Shown here in pieces: positions 7,981 through 16,294 of a DNA stretch of 64,000 nt. The notes below the pieces were generated by a model. It was not told the origin of the DNA, did not search any database, and saw only the letters and a list, made by a program, of their open reading frames with translations. Location: contig JAAFIG010000014.1 in NCBI GenBank assembly GCA_013298595.1, positions 1 through 64,000 on the forward strand. Direction: 5' to 3'. A program made the position numbers and the translations under genes. Source of the stretch: Deinococcales bacterium (lineage in GTDB: Bacteria > Deinococcota > Deinococci > Deinococcales > JAAFIG01). Each line of letters begins with the position of its first letter. Position 1 is the stretch's first letter.

Positions 7981-9659
7981 GTCTCAAAGGTGATACCACT
8001 ACCAATGGCTGGTGTTTCCATTGTGCAAACTTTATTTTTTCCACTGCGTTTAGCTCGGTACATTTGAGTATCTGCTAAGTCTAAGAGTTTTTCGTGATTT
8101 GCTACACTGATATCAGAACTAATACCAATCGAAGCTGTGATTTGCAAAGTCGGATGAATTTGGTGCCACGGGTATTGTTCGATACTTTGCCGCAATCGTT
8201 CACAAACAGCTGTGGCTTGTTTGAGGGAAGCTCGAGGTAATGCCAGCACAAATTCTTCACCACCATATCGGGCTGCGATGTCTCGAGCACGAATGCAGTT
8301 TCGCATCAGTTGTCCAATGATATTGAGCACTTGATCACCAATTTGATGTGAATAAAAATCATTAACGCGCTTAAAATCGTCTATGTCTATTAAGGCAATA
8401 CTCAGTGGGTAATGGTCTTGTTTAGCTTGTTGTAATTCTTGTTCTAAGTTCTGCTCGAGGAATCTGCGGTTATGAATACCTGTGAGCACATCTTGTTTGA
8501 CCATTGTTTCGAGTTGCTGGGTTTTATGTCCAAGTTCGACCAGTAACTTGGTTTTTGCTTGGTCTGCACCGCGAAGTTTCTCGAGTAATTCTGCAAGTTC
8601 AACATTTTTTAAGCGGTTAATTTCGGCTTCTGCAACTGTTTTTTCAAAATCCCGCTCGAGGGTGAAGAGTCGCAATTCTTGTTCGGCATTGTTTTCTCGG
8701 AGTTGCTGATTAAATTGATGGTATTTTTCATGGGCTTCAAGTGCAGCCACATAAAGCTGTTGTTGTTTGTAAATTTGGTACTGTTCAAACATAATTTGTG
8801 GTCTGAGTGGCATGATTTGTAATTCTTGGGCTATGGTGTCTGCTTCTGTTAAAGAATAAAGTGCGCTGTTATAGTCTGCTAAATTCTTTTGCACTGCCGC
8901 TAGACTGTATAAGCAGTACGCTTTGCCTTCTGGGATTTTTGCTTTCTCGAGCAATGTTAAGGCTTGCTGCAAGACATTTAGTGATTCTGCATACTGCTTG
9001 GTTTTGTTATAGGCTTCACCAAGATTGACAAGATTACGGGTTTTATGGTGTAACAAATTTTCTTTTTCGGCTTGTTGTATCACTTGTTTGAATAACCCAA
9101 TGGCTTCTTCTGTTTTTCCAAGTGCCACTAAACTCATTGCCATATTCCCATTGACCTCGAGTTGCCGAGTGCTGTGTGGGTAATTTATCAGAATCTCGAG
9201 TGCTTCTTGATAATTATGAATAGCTTCTTCATGGCGTTGTAAATCGTGTAGCAAAATACCAATATTCATTTTTATTGGCACAATACTTTCAATATTGCCA
9301 ATATCTGTTTGAATCCGTAAGGCGTTTTCTAAAAATGTCAGTGCTGAGCTTGTATTACCTAGTGTTCGGTAGATACCTGCAAGAAAATTGCTGGCATCCG
9401 CCGTTAGCGAAGGCATATGGTGCCTCCTGCCTGTTTCTAGTGCGGCTGTCAACCGTTCCCATGCTTGATCAAGATTACCTTGCATAAAATCAGCAAAACC
9501 CAGATTACGGTATGCTAAACCAATTGCTAAGGAATCGGCTTTTTCCTTAGCTTGGTGTAACAGCACAGTACTTTGCGAAATCATTTGTTGCGGATTCTGG
9601 TGACGCTCAGTCCATGCCAGTTCCAAACTTTGCTGCAATTCGTTTAATAGCTCTGACAT
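7977..9659 (-). CDS. TPR-repeat diguanylate cyclase (GGDEF)
   Basis: The 560-residue cytoplasmic protein has about seven TPR-like repeats (residues 5-330), a coiled-coil stretch rich in Glu and Leu (about 330-385) and a C-terminal GGDEF domain. The active-site motif is GGEEF (AARYGGEEFVLALP), a functional variant, with the upstream substrate-binding DIDDFKRVND. It should make cyclic di-GMP from GTP; I see no RxxD inhibitory site immediately before the motif. No sensor or membrane domain other than TPR is present. TAGACT six bases before the ATG marks a leaderless start. Confidence 0.93.
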   Translation of the reverse strand: MSELLNELQQSLELAWTERHQNPQQMISQSTVLLHQAKEKADSLAIGLAYRNLGFADFMQGNLDQAWERLTAALETGRRHHMPSLTADASNFLAGIYRTLGNTSSALTFLENALRIQTDIGNIESIVPIKMNIGILLHDLQRHEEAIHNYQEALEILINYPHSTRQLEVNGNMAMSLVALGKTEEAIGLFKQVIQQAEKENLLHHKTRNLVNLGEAYNKTKQYAESLNVLQQALTLLEKAKIPEGKAYCLYSLAAVQKNLADYNSALYSLTEADTIAQELQIMPLRPQIMFEQYQIYKQQQLYVAALEAHEKYHQFNQQLRENNAEQELRLFTLERDFEKTVAEAEINRLKNVELAELLEKLRGADQAKTKLLVELGHKTQQLETMVKQDVLTGIHNRRFLEQNLEQELQQAKQDHYPLSIALIDIDDFKRVNDFYSHQIGDQVLNIIGQLMRNCIRARDIAARYGGEEFVLALPRASLKQATAVCERLRQSIEQYPWHQIHPTLQITASIGISSDISVANHEKLLDLADTQMYRAKRSGKNKVCTMETPAIGSGITFET

Positions 9660-9684
9660 GCGTACAGTCTACTCGAGATTTATT

Positions 9685-10980
9685 TTATTTGAGTTTACTT
9701 ATTTCTTTGGCAAATAAATCCAAGTCTAATCTGCCACGCCCAATTTCTTTGGTCACATCAGGATTGATTTTATCTATATTTAAGGATTTTTCACGAATCG
9801 CTTTACCAACTTTACCAATATCTTCGTAAGAGCGTTGCCCTAAAGCCAATGCTAAACTGGCTGAAACCATTGGTGCTGCCATAGATGTACCACTCCAAGC
9901 AGCAATTCGGTTCTCTGGGGCTGGTGCATAAATGGTTTCGCCAGGGGCTGTCATACCAACATCATCTTTGCCATAACTCGAGAATCGTGATCGGCGGTCG
10001 TATTTGTCTACGCTGCCAACACTGATTGCCATATCTCCCCAGCGCCCATTTTTGCCATTGCTACCACAAGCTCGAGCTGGGAAATTAACATCGTTATCGC
10101 CGTTGTTACCACTGGCTGTAACCACAAAAATTCCCCGACTAGCAGCATTGTCTAATGCAACTGCAACTGCTTCAGAATCTATAGTGCCTAAGGATAAATT
10201 AATGACTCGGGCACCTTTTTGTACTGCCCAGTTAATGGCTGCAATCACATTGTCGCTGTCACCAATACCGTCTGCATTGAGAACTCGCAGTGGCATAATC
10301 TGGGCTTTTTCAGCAATCTGAGCAATAATCCCTGCAATATTTGTTCCATGTCCATAAGCATTTCCTGGTACTTCTTGTGGCATTGCGTCTTTATCCACAA
10401 AATCGTAGCGTTCCGAAACTGGCACTAAACGCGATTGGAAAGCAGGGTGTTGTAAATCTATACCCGTATCTATAACCGCTATTTTGATACCTCCACCAAG
10501 TTTTGAGAAATTGGCTCGACCTGAAGCTAAATTAATTTGTGACCACGCACTTTGGTTAGAGCCTGTGGCAAAAACAGAGCCGTTACCAGTACCCCATGTT
10601 GCCCAACCACTACCCCATGTTGCCCAACCACTACCCCATGTTGCCCAGCCAGTTGAACCCACGGGCAAACCAAGGGCTTTTGCAGCTTTTTGTGTCTCGA
10701 GGATACGTATTGTACCTTTGTTACCTTGCGAATTATTATCTTGATTATTGCCTTGTAATCGCATTAAACCAGCACTTTGTCCGATAATGGCTTTACCCAG
10801 TTCAGGGTACCATGCAACCAATCTCGAGCCATACATTTCTGGAGTGTCGCTTGGTGCAATAAGCACTGTTGTCAGCGTGTCAAATCGTGTAGAAATTGCT
10901 GTTGAAGCTATTTGGGTATTGCAACTTATTAACCCAACGCTGAGTAATACAATGATGATTTTGCTTGTTCTCTTTTGCAT
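9685..10980 (-). CDS. Secreted S8 family subtilisin-like serine protease (lipoprotein)
   Basis: The ATG at 10980, with an AGGGAGAAG site upstream, gives 431 residues starting MQKRTSKIIIVLLSVGLISC, a type II signal peptide with lipobox-like LISC. A propeptide-like region is followed by tandem WATWGSG units, then the catalytic domain. The triad is complete: Asp in VIDTGIDLQHP, His in YGHGTNIAGI, Ser in SGTSMAAPM; the oxyanion Asn is in TASGNNGD. It probably degrades proteins at the cell surface. The track start at 11040 adds 20 residues that would spoil the signal peptide. Confidence 0.93.
   Translation of the reverse strand: MQKRTSKIIIVLLSVGLISCNTQIASTAISTRFDTLTTVLIAPSDTPEMYGSRLVAWYPELGKAIIGQSAGLMRLQGNNQDNNSQGNKGTIRILETQKAAKALGLPVGSTGWATWGSGWATWGSGWATWGTGNGSVFATGSNQSAWSQINLASGRANFSKLGGGIKIAVIDTGIDLQHPAFQSRLVPVSERYDFVDKDAMPQEVPGNAYGHGTNIAGIIAQIAEKAQIMPLRVLNADGIGDSDNVIAAINWAVQKGARVINLSLGTIDSEAVAVALDNAASRGIFVVTASGNNGDNDVNFPARACGSNGKNGRWGDMAISVGSVDKYDRRSRFSSYGKDDVGMTAPGETIYAPAPENRIAAWSGTSMAAPMVSASLALALGQRSYEDIGKVGKAIREKSLNIDKINPDVTKEIGRGRLDLDLFAKEISKLK
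10591..10653 (-). repeat. 21-bp tandem repeat in the subtilase gene
   Basis: Three 21-bp units, accccatgttgcccaaccac-t, run head to tail; the first two are identical and the third differs at two bases. On the coding strand they give WATWGSG repeats between propeptide and catalytic domain, with a shorter WGTG remnant after them. The identity of the copies suggests recent expansion. Confidence 0.9.
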
Positions 10981-11040
10981 ATTTACTTCTCCCTTTAGAA
11001 CCTTTGGTATAGCACAAAGGCTCATAATGCCATTTAGCAT

Positions 11041-11301
11041 ATGCTATTACTACTTGAATTTAGAGTTTTTTGAACCAAAACCAAACAGCCTTCGGAATTA
11101 TCAAAACTCCCTTAAAGAAAGGGTTTCTATTCTTTGTAAAATCAGAAAAAATTTGTTCAATACATCGTTCTTACAAATTACTTACAGGAAATTACCAAAC
11201 TCGAGTATAAACACCCCAAATATCGAATTGACTCATGTAAACGAATAATTCATGAGCATTATTTGTTGGAAAATTCATGTAATCTCGAGTAACCTAAAAC
11301 A
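11041..11301. other. Divergent intergenic region between subtilase and DUF1338 genes
   Basis: This AT-rich region carries the subtilase upstream signals and, on the plus strand, TTGGAA-18-TAACCT ending six bases before the ATG at 11302. An 18-bp stretch (11092-11109) recurs exactly at 61076-61093. No ORF is convincing. Confidence 0.5.
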
Positions 11302-12198
11302 ATGAATGCCTTAGAAACCGTTTTAAATGGCTTAATGCAGCGTTACCAATCTCGAGTACCTGATGTCGAAAAGGTTCTTGAGGCTATGGTGCAAGAAAAA
11401 TTGATTTCGAGTGCAGCTGATATCGAAAATGACCATATCGCCTTTCGGACAATGGGTGTGCCACAACTCGGTATGAAATCTTTTGAAAAGATTTTTTTAC
11501 ATTATGGCTATGAGCGCCGCGAAGCGTATCACTTTGCCCATAAAAAACTCGATGCGTTTTGGTACAGCCCACCAAACCCTAAATACCCACGAATTTTTGT
11601 TTCCGAATTACGTGTTCAAGACCTCAGTCTCGAGGCTCAAAAAATTATTACCAGTTATACCAATGAAGTTCCCAACGATCCCGTTGATAATCTCGACTTA
11701 GACAACGGACTCGAGGTAGACCAATTTTTGCACAGCCCCTTATGGAAATTACCAACCTTTGAGGATTACGCAACTCTACAAGCTGAATCCGAATACGCTG
11801 CGTGGGTGATTTACAATCGGTACTACCTTAATCATTTCACTGTTTCGGTACATAATTTACCCGCACCACACAATACTTGCGCTGGGTTTAACGAGTTTCT
11901 CAAAGCACATGGTTTTAAACTCAACAACGCTGGTGGCGAAATCAAAAAAAGCCCCGATGGGTATTTACTACAATCCAGCACAGTTGCCGAAATGATAGAT
12001 GTGACTTTCTCAAGCGGTGAAACCAAACGCATTAGTGGTTCGTATGTCGAATTTGCCGAACGCCGTGTTTTAGCCCAATTCTCGCATCTCGAGCCGAGTC
12101 AGATCAAACGTGAACATCGCCGTGAAGGTTTTGAAGCAGGAAATGCTGATAAGATTTTTGAGAGTACTTTTACTACCCAAACCAATCAACGAACTTAA
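11302..12198 (+). CDS. DUF1338 family 2-oxoadipate dioxygenase/decarboxylase
   Basis: The 298-residue protein matches the DUF1338 family, whose characterised member HglS converts 2-oxoadipate to D-2-hydroxyglutarate in bacterial lysine degradation using non-haem iron. The likely metal ligands are His in DHIAFRTMG, His in LNHFTVSV and Glu in YVEFAERR. Typical landmarks GYERREAYHFAHKKLDAFWY and FVSELRV are present. The gene is probably leaderless (TAACCT six bases before ATG). The aldehyde dehydrogenase 56 bases downstream is a plausible partner for 2-aminoadipate semialdehyde. Assignment to lysine degradation rests on the pairing and is inference. Confidence 0.87.
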   Translation: MNALETVLNGLMQRYQSRVPDVEKVLEAMVQEKLISSAADIENDHIAFRTMGVPQLGMKSFEKIFLHYGYERREAYHFAHKKLDAFWYSPPNPKYPRIFVSELRVQDLSLEAQKIITSYTNEVPNDPVDNLDLDNGLEVDQFLHSPLWKLPTFEDYATLQAESEYAAWVIYNRYYLNHFTVSVHNLPAPHNTCAGFNEFLKAHGFKLNNAGGEIKKSPDGYLLQSSTVAEMIDVTFSSGETKRISGSYVEFAERRVLAQFSHLEPSQIKREHRREGFEAGNADKIFESTFTTQTNQRT

Positions 12199-12254
12199 AC
12201 CCTGTCAGATAACAAAAAAACGTAAGGGCTGCTTTATCTCACAAAGGAAAAATC

Positions 12255-13811
12255 ATGAAAAAATATTCAAATATCATTGGTGGGAAATCCGTCTCGAGTC
12301 AAAAAACCTTCCTGAGTCGTAACTCGAGCAACCTCGAAGATATCCTTGGTGAATTCCCCGATGCTAACCTCGAGCAGGTACGTGAAGCCTGTATCGCTGC
12401 TAAGCAAGGGTTTGATGTTTGGCGTAAAACACCAGCGCCAATTCGTGGACAAATTATTGGCAATATTGGCAAAGCCATCGAACGTGAAAAAGAAGCTTTA
12501 TCCCAATTGCTTAGTCGTGAAATGGGTAAAACCTTAAAAGAAGCTCGAGGCGATGTTCAAGAAGCCATTGATACTTGTCATTTCTTTCAATCAGAAGGAC
12601 GCAGATTATACGGTCAGACCGTACCTTCGGAGATGCACAACAAAGAATTATCCACTTACCGCCGTCCGTTAGGCGTGGTTGGCGTGATTACGGCTGGGAA
12701 TTTCCCTGTGGCAGTACCAAGTTGGAAAATAATCCCCGCTTTGGTAACGGGTAACAGCATTGTTTGGAAACCATCCGAAGATGCTGCTGCAACCAGTTAT
12801 GCCTTTGCTAAATTACTCGAGGAAGGCGGCTTACCAGACGGTGTGCTAAACGTGGTTTTTGGTGGTGGCGCAGGCTCCACTGGCGAATTCTTAGTACAAA
12901 TGATGGACGAAAAGCGGCTTAACAAAATTGCTTTTACGGGTAGCACCGCTGTCGGACGCAAAATTGGTGAAGTGGCAGGGCGTAATTTATCGCACCCAAC
13001 ACTCGAGTTAGGTGGTAAAAACCCAATGATTGTCATGCGTGACGCTGACCTTGATAATGCCGTAGCAGGTGCACTCTGGGCAGCTTTTGGCACAGGCGGG
13101 CAGCGCTGCACCAGCCTTGGTAACTTAATTCTGGATGAACCAATTCATGATGCTTTTATCGAAAAATTTCTCGAGAAAGTCAAAACCATCAAAATTGGCG
13201 ATCCCATAAAACACGAGGATGTCCTGTACGGACCATTCATCAATGAGCGTTTCTACAAAGCCTGGGATGCCCATTACGACATGGCAAAAGCCGATGGTGC
13301 AACATTGCTGCACGGCTCGAGACGCATTACTGATACCAATAAAGACAACTTTATTGGTGACCCAAGCACAGGTTTTTTCGGTTCACCAACCGTTTGGGCT
13401 GGTGTCACCAAGGACATGGATATCTTTAAAACCGAAGTTTTTGGACCAACAGTCAGCATTGTCAAAGTCAATGGCATAGATGAAGCTATCGAAACTGCCA
13501 ACAGTGTAGATTATGGTCTCTCGAGTGCGATTTACACCAATAACCGCATGTGGGCGTACCAATTCAAAGATCAGATTCAAGCTGGTATGAGCAGCATCAA
13601 CAACAGCACCACAGGTGCCGAAGCCCATATGCCATTTGGTGGCGTTAAAGGTTCTGGCAATGGCACAAGGGAATCAGGAATTTGGGTGATTGAAAGTTAC
13701 ACTTACTGGCATGGCGTTAACGACGAACTGAGTGGTAAATTACAACTTGCTCAAATGGACACCGAATACGGCGAAGTCAAACAAGCTTTTGATGTCTCGA
13801 GCTTGATGTAA
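12255..13811 (+). CDS. NAD-dependent aldehyde dehydrogenase, ALDH7-like (2-aminoadipate semialdehyde type)
   Basis: The 518-residue enzyme has the ALDH landmarks: ITAGNFPVAVPSW, the Rossmann FTGSTAVGR, catalytic Glu in LELGGKNP, catalytic Cys in GQRCTS, and EVFGPTVSIVK. The GQRCTS loop and overall pattern point to the aminoadipate-semialdehyde/ALDH7-like branch rather than betaine aldehyde dehydrogenases. It would oxidise 2-aminoadipate 6-semialdehyde to 2-aminoadipate, feeding the DUF1338 enzyme after transamination. AAAGGA precedes the ATG. Substrate is inferred from context; glutamate semialdehyde is an alternative. Confidence 0.9.
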   Translation: MKKYSNIIGGKSVSSQKTFLSRNSSNLEDILGEFPDANLEQVREACIAAKQGFDVWRKTPAPIRGQIIGNIGKAIEREKEALSQLLSREMGKTLKEARGDVQEAIDTCHFFQSEGRRLYGQTVPSEMHNKELSTYRRPLGVVGVITAGNFPVAVPSWKIIPALVTGNSIVWKPSEDAAATSYAFAKLLEEGGLPDGVLNVVFGGGAGSTGEFLVQMMDEKRLNKIAFTGSTAVGRKIGEVAGRNLSHPTLELGGKNPMIVMRDADLDNAVAGALWAAFGTGGQRCTSLGNLILDEPIHDAFIEKFLEKVKTIKIGDPIKHEDVLYGPFINERFYKAWDAHYDMAKADGATLLHGSRRITDTNKDNFIGDPSTGFFGSPTVWAGVTKDMDIFKTEVFGPTVSIVKVNGIDEAIETANSVDYGLSSAIYTNNRMWAYQFKDQIQAGMSSINNSTTGAEAHMPFGGVKGSGNGTRESGIWVIESYTYWHGVNDELSGKLQLAQMDTEYGEVKQAFDVSSLM

Positions 13812-13830
13812 TCTGAGTTGCAAACTAAAA

Positions 13831-13857
13831 GGGCAAACAAAACGTTTGCCCTTTTTT
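13831..13857. terminator. Rho-independent terminator after the aldehyde dehydrogenase
   Basis: The stem gggcaaac/gtttgccc is followed by TTTTTT on the plus strand, and a shorter T run exists on the minus strand. It lies between convergent genes and may serve both. Confidence 0.9.
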
Positions 13858-13885
13858 CATTTATTACTTGGTAAGGGATGCTTCA

Positions 13886-14962
13886 CTAAAGCATTGGCTT
13901 GATAGCTGCCATAAACGCATCAAATCCCGCAAAATCTAATTGTTGTTGATTATCAGATAATGCTGTGGCAGGGTCTGGGTGAACTTCAACATGCACACCA
14001 TCTGCACCTACAGCCAAAGCTGCTTTTGCTAACGGAATTAAAATATCGCGTCGTCCTGCGGCATGCGTTACATCCACAATGATTGGCAAGTGCGTCTCGA
14101 GCTTAGCCACTGCAACTGCACTGATGTCCAATGTGTTACGAGTGGCTTTTTCAAAAGTACGGATACCACGTTCACAAAGCACAATTTGATTGTTGCCTTC
14201 GGATAAAATATACTCAGCTGTCAGTAACCATTCTTCGATGGTACTCGAGAAACCACGTTTTAAAAGCACTGGCTTACCGCTTTTACCAACTTCACGGAGT
14301 AACGCAAAGTTTTGGGCATTGCGTGTACCAACTTGCAGCATATCGGCGTATTCGGCACAAACAGCAACGTCTCTTGTATCCATGACTTCAGCCACAAATA
14401 ATAATCCGTATTCCCTTGCTGCTTTTGCCCCTATCTCGAGACCTGGTACGCCCAAGCCTTGGAACCCATAGGGGCTGGTGCGTGGCTTGTAGGCACCACC
14501 ACGAAACATGGTGATGCCATGCTTTTTCACAATTTCGGCAGCACCCATGGTTTGTTCTAAACTTTCGATACTGCAAGGTCCTGCAATCATGGTTTTCGCA
14601 CCGCCACCAAATTGCACCGATACATTACCTCTCGAGATGATAATCGCACTATCTTCAGCTTTGGTTTTACGGCTGTATTTCAGTTTTGGTTTATCTTCGC
14701 GTTCTTCAAGATCAAGACTGGCTTTGAAAATCTCTTTGAACAATTGCTTAATGGTGCCACTCGAGAACACACCAGGGTTCGCCTTCTCGAGTTGTTCGAG
14801 CATCTCCGATTCGCGTTTAGGATCAAAGTGTCCGATACCTAGTTCTGTTTGTCTAGCACCAATTTTTTTCACAGCTTCGGCGCGTTTTGAGAGGGCGTGA
14901 AGTATCTCGAGGTTAATGCTGTCAACTTCGGTACGTAATGCAGCTATTGTTTGGTCAATCAT
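13886..14962 (-). CDS. aroF: Bifunctional chorismate mutase / 3-deoxy-7-phosphoheptulonate synthase
   Basis: The 358-residue fusion has an N-terminal AroQ-type chorismate mutase (residues 1-90, starting IDQTIAALRTEVDSINLEILHALSKRAEAVKKIG) and a C-terminal DAHP synthase of the short beta type (MIAGPCSIES, FRGGAYKPRTSPYGFQG, LLKRGFSST, DVTHAAGRRD). The synthase commits phosphoenolpyruvate and erythrose-4-phosphate to aromatic synthesis. The mutase domain of such fusions often acts as a feedback sensor for prephenate or chorismate. AAGGAAAG precedes the ATG. The gene name is a convention for this fusion. Confidence 0.94.
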   Translation of the reverse strand: MIDQTIAALRTEVDSINLEILHALSKRAEAVKKIGARQTELGIGHFDPKRESEMLEQLEKANPGVFSSGTIKQLFKEIFKASLDLEEREDKPKLKYSRKTKAEDSAIIISRGNVSVQFGGGAKTMIAGPCSIESLEQTMGAAEIVKKHGITMFRGGAYKPRTSPYGFQGLGVPGLEIGAKAAREYGLLFVAEVMDTRDVAVCAEYADMLQVGTRNAQNFALLREVGKSGKPVLLKRGFSSTIEEWLLTAEYILSEGNNQIVLCERGIRTFEKATRNTLDISAVAVAKLETHLPIIVDVTHAAGRRDILIPLAKAALAVGADGVHVEVHPDPATALSDNQQQLDFAGFDAFMAAIKPML

Positions 14963-14994
14963 GATACTTTCCTTTTTTGACCTGCGGTATTCTA

Positions 14995-15017
14995 CCGTAG
15001 GGACGGGGCTTGCCTCG
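14995..15017. repeat. Degenerate TAGGGGCGA-type element upstream of the DAHP synthase
   Basis: The segment ccgtagggacggggcttgcctcg matches the 5' half and spacer of the dispersed GTAGGGGCGAGG..GCCTCGCCC family but its stem is imperfect. It lies near the promoter region of the minus-strand synthase gene. Confidence 0.45.
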
Positions 15018-15044
15018 CGTTGTAAACGAGTTTTCTATACCAAT

Positions 15045-15068
15045 AAAAAACTTCGGCAAAAGCCGAAG
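15045..15068 (-). terminator. Rho-independent terminator after tatC
   Basis: On the minus strand cttcggc-ttttgccgaag style pairing (cttcggc/gccgaag, loop of four) is followed by TTTTTT. It follows the tatA-tatC operon by about 110 bases. Confidence 0.85.
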
Positions 15069-15073
15069 CGTAA

Positions 15074-15106
15074 AAGGCATCTCGAGTTTTTTCTCTCGAG
15101 TGCCTT
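15074..15106. other. Hairpin built around two CTCGAG words
   Basis: aaggca-t-ctcgag, a T-rich loop, then ctcgag-tgcctt form a 12-bp stem with one bulged base. It lies in the 3' region of tatC just before the terminator; role unknown. Confidence 0.6.
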
Positions 15107-15177
15107 AGGTTGTATACCAGTATGCGTTTTGCATATCTCGAGGGTAACGTGTGGCGTGGGGGTTTGTCAACTACTGG

Positions 15178-15969
15178 TTAATCATCTTCCTCGAGTAAAC
15201 CCTTAGCTGCAAGAACCGCATTTTGGCGTTCTGCCAGTTTAGCAAGGAAAATACCGACTTCATACAATAAAATCAGTGGCACACTCGAGATTGCAAGGTT
15301 TACAGGGTCAGTTGTCGGTGAAACCACAGCGGCTAATACCACAATACCAAAAACCGCAATTCGTCGTTGGGCAATAAAAAATCGGCTCGAGATAATACTA
15401 ATTTTTGCCAATAAAAACATGATAACGGGTAGTTGAAACAGTATCCCAAACATCGCAAGTGGCGTGATGATATCGGTGATGTAATCACCAATTGTTAATG
15501 TGGCTTTGACACCTGGTAAAAAGTCAATTAAAAACTGTAAAGCAATTGGTAGGGCAATAAAGTAGGCAAACGAAATGCCTGCGATAAAAGCAATGATCGA
15601 ACCGCCAATAAATGGCACAGCGTAACGGCGTTCACGTCGGGTTAAACCTGGCGAAATAAATGCCCATAATTGAAAAATTAGTACAGGCATAGCCAGTATT
15701 AAACCACCAAAAGCTGCCACTAAAAAGGAAGCTGATAGCTGCTCGGTCACACGTAAGGAGACCAACTCTACAGCAATCCCCTTGGTTTTGCTGTACGCCT
15801 CGAGTGGGCGTTTGAGAATATCAATGGCTGTGGCTAAATTGGCAAATGTAATCCCTGTGCCAACAATCCAAGCGACTGCACTCCAAATGATACGAAAGCG
15901 CAACTCCTCGAGATGGTCAATCAGCGGAGCTTCTTTAAAATTTTCCGATTGCAATTCCTTGCTTGCCAT
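15178..15969 (-). CDS. tatC: Sec-independent protein translocase TatC
   Basis: The 263-residue protein has six membrane helices and the TatC N-terminal signature LIDHLEELRFRIIWSAVAW, which recognises twin-arginine signal peptides. Further landmarks are SFLVAAFGGLILAMPVLIFQLWAFISPGLTRRER and the conserved Phe/Glu loop equivalents. With TatA it exports folded, often cofactor-bearing proteins. tatA lies nine bases upstream on the same strand, so the two form an operon; a TatB gene is not visible here, as in minimal TatAC systems. Confidence 0.96.
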   Translation of the reverse strand: MASKELQSENFKEAPLIDHLEELRFRIIWSAVAWIVGTGITFANLATAIDILKRPLEAYSKTKGIAVELVSLRVTEQLSASFLVAAFGGLILAMPVLIFQLWAFISPGLTRRERRYAVPFIGGSIIAFIAGISFAYFIALPIALQFLIDFLPGVKATLTIGDYITDIITPLAMFGILFQLPVIMFLLAKISIISSRFFIAQRRIAVFGIVVLAAVVSPTTDPVNLAISSVPLILLYEVGIFLAKLAERQNAVLAAKGLLEEDD

Positions 15970-15978
15970 ACGCGGGCG

Positions 15979-16191
15979 TTACGCCTTATCGGAGGCGCTG
16001 TTGTTGGTGACAGGTTTTGGATCATCTTTAAAGCTATCATCTAACTCAGCACGGATGTCTTTACTGGCTTTTTTGAACTCACGGATACCTTGCCCCAGTC
16101 CTTTACCCAGTTCTGGAAGGCGTTTTGCTCCAAAGAATACAAGTGCGAGTACTAAAATCACGATGATTTCGAGCGGTCCAATGTTTGGCAT
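15979..16191 (-). CDS. tatA: Sec-independent translocase pore subunit TatA
   Basis: The 70-residue protein has the short N-terminal membrane helix PLEIIVILVLALVFFGAKRLPELGKGLGQGIREFKKASKD, including the FGAKRLPELG hinge of TatA, followed by an amphipathic helix and an acidic-basic tail. It oligomerises to form the passage for folded substrates. AAGGAGA precedes the ATG. It is the first gene of the tatA-tatC operon. Confidence 0.95.
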   Translation of the reverse strand: MPNIGPLEIIVILVLALVFFGAKRLPELGKGLGQGIREFKKASKDIRAELDDSFKDDPKPVTNNSASDKA

Positions 16192-16294
16192 GGTAATTCT
16201 CCTTATGAATGAGTTTCGAGTTGTTTCGTCAGCTCTTAGTCAAATCGTACTCGCAATTCATGAAGTTGAGATGGAGTTTTGACCCGAAAAGTTC

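Noticed and set aside
10591-10653. Possible CRISPR-like array
   Set aside because: Units are contiguous 21-bp in-frame coding repeats without spacers and no cas gene is near.
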